From Lawsonibacter sp. (lineage in GTDB: Bacteria > Bacillota > Clostridia > Oscillospirales > Oscillospiraceae): a stretch of DNA of 8,050 nt. Made by a program: the position numbers and the translations under genes. The stretch is from the NCBI GenBank assembly GCA_020025455.1, contig JAHHSC010000060.1, positions 1-8,050 on the forward strand, written 5' to 3'. The notes under the pieces were generated by a model that saw only the letters and a list, made by a program, of their open reading frames with translations, was not told the DNA's origin and made no database searches. Shown in pieces: positions 6,912 through 8,050 of this stretch. Position 1 is the first letter of the stretch. Every line of letters starts with the position of its first letter.

Positions 6912-6932
6912 GTGACAGGCCCCGCCTGTCAC
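6912..6932 (-). promoter_or_regulatory. Perfect 9-bp hairpin over the terminase stop codon
   Basis: GTGACAGGC (6912-6920) and GCCTGTCAC (6924-6932) are exact inverted copies around a 3-base loop. The terminase TGA lies inside the stem, and the hairpin ends just before the ribosome binding site of the small membrane protein. No U-tract follows on the transcribed strand, so it is not a standard intrinsic terminator. It could shape translation of the next gene, mRNA processing or mRNA stability; the role is inference, the repeat is seen directly. Confidence 0.6.
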
Positions 6933-8050
6933 CCGTAAACCTCATACATCTCCCCGCCCAGAAAGGCGTCCTCCCGCCTCTGGTCCTGCGGTTCCTCCTC
7001 CCCCCAGGACCAGAGCAGGAAGCTCAAAGCCTGCGAGGCCGCATCCACCATGTCGTCGTGCTTTCCGGCGGGAAAGGCAGTGAACTGGTCCACCAGCTCC
7101 TCCGCCCACAGCCTGCCCTTGGGCAGGAATACATGACCGCCCTCTATGGCAGGGGCCACTGCGTGCACTCTGGCCTCTTTGCCGCCCTTAGGCTCCACCG
7201 GCAGGATGCCGGGCAGCTCGTGGCGCAGGGTCTGGATGACGGCAGAGCCGTTGGCCTTATCCTCAATGAGAATGTACTGACAGTCCGGGAACGACTCCCT
7301 CGTCTCCCGCACCGCCCGGAGGGTGGCCGGAAAATCCAGATGGCGGTTGAGGCAGTAGCGCAGGTAGTAGTCGCAGCCCTTCTTGCTCCAAACCTCAATG
7401 GCCACATAGTCGTTTTCCTCCCCATCCTTGAAGGCTGCGTCCACGCTGATGCAGGTGGCAGGGAAGCTCGTCTCGCTGTCGGGATCGTAATACCTCCACC
7501 ACCTTCTCTGGACGATTTCGCCCTGCTCCACTCTTGGCGCGCACTGGTACAGGGCTTGCCAGGCCCGCATACCGCCCTTTCTGGGGTCCCGCTCATAGCC
7601 CGCCTTGAACTGGCGCAGCCACTTCTCGTCCTTTCCAAGCTCCGGAGCCAGCGCCTCTCCCGGCGCTCTGCCCATGGGGTCGTTCTCCTCTGCCTCCACC
7701 GGCAGCCGCAGCACCTGCACATAGGGCTCCGACTGCTTCACTCTGGCCAGCAGGTCGTCCTCGTGCCAGGGCGTGGCGATCAAAATGACCTTGGCCCCGG
7801 CAGCAAAGCGGGTTTTCAGGGTGTTGTGCCACTCCTCCCACAGCTTGTTCCGGTACACGGGGCTGTCGGCCTCCTCCCGGTTCTTGATGGGGTCGTCGAT
7901 AACCAGCAGGTCGGCGGGGTTTCCGGTGATGCCGGACATGATGCCCCGTGAGATCATCCGCCCCCAGCCGTTGCCCAGCTCAAACTCGGTGCTGCTCCAA
8001 ATGGAGCCCTTCCCCAAGCCGAAGAGAACCGGCCCGAACGTCTCCGTTTT
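6929..8050 (-). CDS. terL: Phage terminase large subunit, C-terminal part (start outside window)
   Basis: This is the motor and nuclease that cuts concatemeric DNA and pumps it through the portal into the procapsid. The reading frame is open to the window edge, giving 373 visible residues; the N-terminal ATPase part with Walker A lies upstream. Visible residues 48-53 read LLVIDD, the Walker B strand and catalytic acid. Residues 91-99, IATPWHEDD, are the coupling motif typical of this terminase family. The C-terminal RNase H-like nuclease shows the expected acidic residues: D204 in SVDAAF, E263 in IEDKANG, and HDDMVDA at 331-337. The TPWHEDD and EDKANG signatures fit the family often annotated as 'phage terminase large subunit, C-terminal domain' (TIGR01630-like). 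An internal TTG at 8017 is not a likely start, because coding potential continues upstream (KTETFGPVLFG). It stops with TGA inside a perfect hairpin, 31 bases before the next start. Identity is firm; subfamily is less so. Confidence 0.95.
   Translation of the reverse strand, partial: KTETFGPVLFGLGKGSIWSSTEFELGNGWGRMISRGIMSGITGNPADLLVIDDPIKNREEADSPVYRNKLWEEWHNTLKTRFAAGAKVILIATPWHEDDLLARVKQSEPYVQVLRLPVEAEENDPMGRAPGEALAPELGKDEKWLRQFKAGYERDPRKGGMRAWQALYQCAPRVEQGEIVQRRWWRYYDPDSETSFPATCISVDAAFKDGEENDYVAIEVWSKKGCDYYLRYCLNRHLDFPATLRAVRETRESFPDCQYILIEDKANGSAVIQTLRHELPGILPVEPKGGKEARVHAVAPAIEGGHVFLPKGRLWAEELVDQFTAFPAGKHDDMVDAASQALSFLLWSWGEEEPQDQRREDAFLGGEMYEVYG

Noticed and set aside
6670..6945. Longer 91-residue version of the small membrane protein
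   Set aside because: The extra 16 residues overlap the terminase end and hairpin, and the ribosome binding site points to the ATG at 6897.
7058..7951. 297-residue plus-strand open frame
   Set aside because: Antisense to the terminase nuclease domain, whose catalytic motifs are intact on the minus strand.

Overview
The window holds part of the late structural (head and tail) gene module of a tailed phage or prophage. All nine genes lie on the minus strand, so transcription runs from position 8050 down to 1. They are packed with gaps of about 50 bases or less. There are no RNA genes, CRISPR arrays, insertion sequences or attachment sites that I can see, and no gene-free stretch over 300 bases. 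Nothing in the window shows whether the phage is integrated or free.

The sequence is GC-rich, uses strong AGGAGG-type ribosome binding sites and several GTG starts, and its proteins resemble phage proteins of gut Clostridia. My inference is a phage or prophage of a GC-rich Clostridia host (Oscillospiraceae-like). No host gene is present to confirm this.

Layout in transcription order: the C-terminal 373 residues of the large terminase (8050-6929, start outside the window); a small single-pass membrane protein (6897-6670); the portal protein (6673-4832); a very short scaffold-like protein (4819-4526); an HK97-fold-like major capsid protein (4507-3656); a head-tail connector/adaptor (3596-2985); a large tail-hub 'stabilization' protein (2975-1098); a small protein with a tail-fibre motif (1094-711); and the N-terminal 232 residues of a fibre or baseplate protein (698-1, continuing beyond the window).

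Together these genes package DNA (terminase plus portal), build the procapsid (portal, scaffold, capsid), close the head and form a short tail (connector, stabilization protein), and begin the host-recognition fibres. The order terminase-portal-scaffold-capsid-gp4-like-gp10-like matches that of P22-type podoviruses, so a short-tailed virion is the best inference. I found no previously undescribed defence or regulatory system. The points most worth a second look are the small membrane protein inserted between terminase and portal, the two perfect hairpins at gene junctions, the very small scaffold candidate, and the baseplate-like N-terminal domain on a fibre that follows a podovirus-type tail.
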